Positions 32,518 through 32,909 of a stretch of 32,909 nt of DNA are shown here, piece after piece (position 1 is the first letter of the stretch; each line of letters starts with the position of its first letter). A model generated the notes under the pieces. That model saw only the letters and a program-made list of their open reading frames with translations, was not told the origin of the DNA and searched no databases. The position numbers were made by a program, and so were the translations under genes. The DNA is from Verrucomicrobiota bacterium (GTDB lineage: Bacteria > Verrucomicrobiota > Verrucomicrobiia > Opitutales > Intestinicryptomonadaceae): the NCBI GenBank assembly GCA_003343565.1, contig QALA01000005.1, positions 1-32,909 on the forward strand, given 5' to 3'.

Positions 32518-32909
32518 GGTGTTAAATTGTTTCGCTTCGTTTTAAAATCGCAACAATAATCTAAGAGGGCGCGCCCGTTGAATATGAAAAATGAATAATG
32601 AAAGATGAATAATTGCAGGCACATTGCAAAGCCCGCAGTTTGCGCCGACAAAACTTTATTTTACTCGAAGGCAGCCAAGCGTGCGGCACAAGCGCATCGC
32701 AATTATATCAAATTTTTTGGCGCGATACACATTGGCTTCGATTTTTTTGACCGAAAAAATTGCCCCCGCACTTTGCGGCGTTTAATTTTTGGCGTGCGGG
32801 CAGGGCTTTTCGCCTTCGCGCGATTTTCGATAGCTTCAGGGGCTTTGCTTGGAGTTTGCGGCTCTCAGTCCCCAGGCGTTTCGGATTGCGCGGCGGCGTC
32901 GGGTATGGC
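32518..32909. other. Gene-less right end of the window
   Basis: The stretch should hold the promoter of the minus-strand operon beginning at 32517; none was identified with confidence. ATGAATAAT occurs twice within 32588-32613 inside an A/G-rich run. No coding frame reaching the right edge was recognised. A possible terminator is listed separately. Confidence 0.4.
32754..32800 (-). terminator. Possible terminator of a gene beyond the right edge
   Basis: CCCGCAC (32765-32771) pairs with GTGCGGG (32794-32800) around a 22-nt loop. On the minus strand it is followed by ATTTTTTC (complement of 32752-32759). The long loop makes it less certain. It would end a minus-strand transcript entering from the right. 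Confidence 0.4.

Overview
The window looks like a piece of a moderately GC-rich Gram-negative chromosome, most probably from the Verrucomicrobiota (Opitutae-like). The clues are a PEP-CTERM surface protein, a rhomboid protease with a short C-terminal tail domain, a large periplasmic Prc-type protease, several exported carbohydrate-type enzymes, and a membrane-anchored coiled-coil protein of a type I associate with this phylum. The assignment rests on family knowledge and was not tested by a search. Genes are separated by unusually long, repeat-bearing intergenic stretches. No CRISPR array, insertion sequence, prophage, rRNA or tRNA was seen. The only stable RNA gene recognised is tmRNA.

Layout. 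1-292 is the C-terminal end of a membrane protein cut by the left edge. 1.1-4.7 kb (+) holds a rhomboid protease and a Prc/CtpA-type S41 protease, followed by a 198-bp-period duplication that copies the last codons of the protease gene. 5.4-8.5 kb (-) holds a PhoD-like protein that has lost its metal ligands, a translationally coupled protein of unknown function, and a small VOC-fold protein. 8.9-11.0 kb (+) holds a DevB/DevC-like exporter pair with no ATPase gene next to it. 12.2-13.4 kb holds thiol peroxidase (+) and tmRNA (-), converging on a shared terminator. 13.7-15.4 kb (+) is the PEP-CTERM protein. 15.7-19.2 kb holds a small membrane protein, an exported DUF1080-PHP fusion (-) and a Tat-exported DapA/NanA-like lipoprotein (+). 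20.3-22.9 kb (-) is the rpsO-pnp operon. 23.3-28.0 kb (+) holds a fosmidomycin-resistance-type transporter, a DEAD-box-family RNA helicase with a DEVD motif, and a coiled-coil protein. 28.8-29.7 kb (+) is a lipoprotein of the sugar isomerase/epimerase fold. 30.4-32.5 kb (-) is a tightly overlapping operon: membrane protein, purN, murB-like.

How genes work together. rpsO and pnp form the classical ribosome/RNA-decay operon, and tmRNA and the RNA helicase add further RNA functions. Three exported proteins of carbohydrate-enzyme folds (DUF1080-PHP, DapA/NanA-like, and an AP_endonuc_2-type barrel) suggest that oxidised or unusual sugars are processed in the periplasm. They are not one operon, and no dehydrogenase partner lies in the window. 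The murB-like gene, purN and a membrane protein are joined by 4- and 11-nt overlaps and are probably translationally coupled.

The most unusual non-coding signal is an array of eleven consecutive 10-bp units at 29869-29978, phased with the DNA helix. Next are an 86%-identical 123-bp dispersed repeat found upstream of two minus-strand genes, and an 18-bp tandem repeat after tpx.
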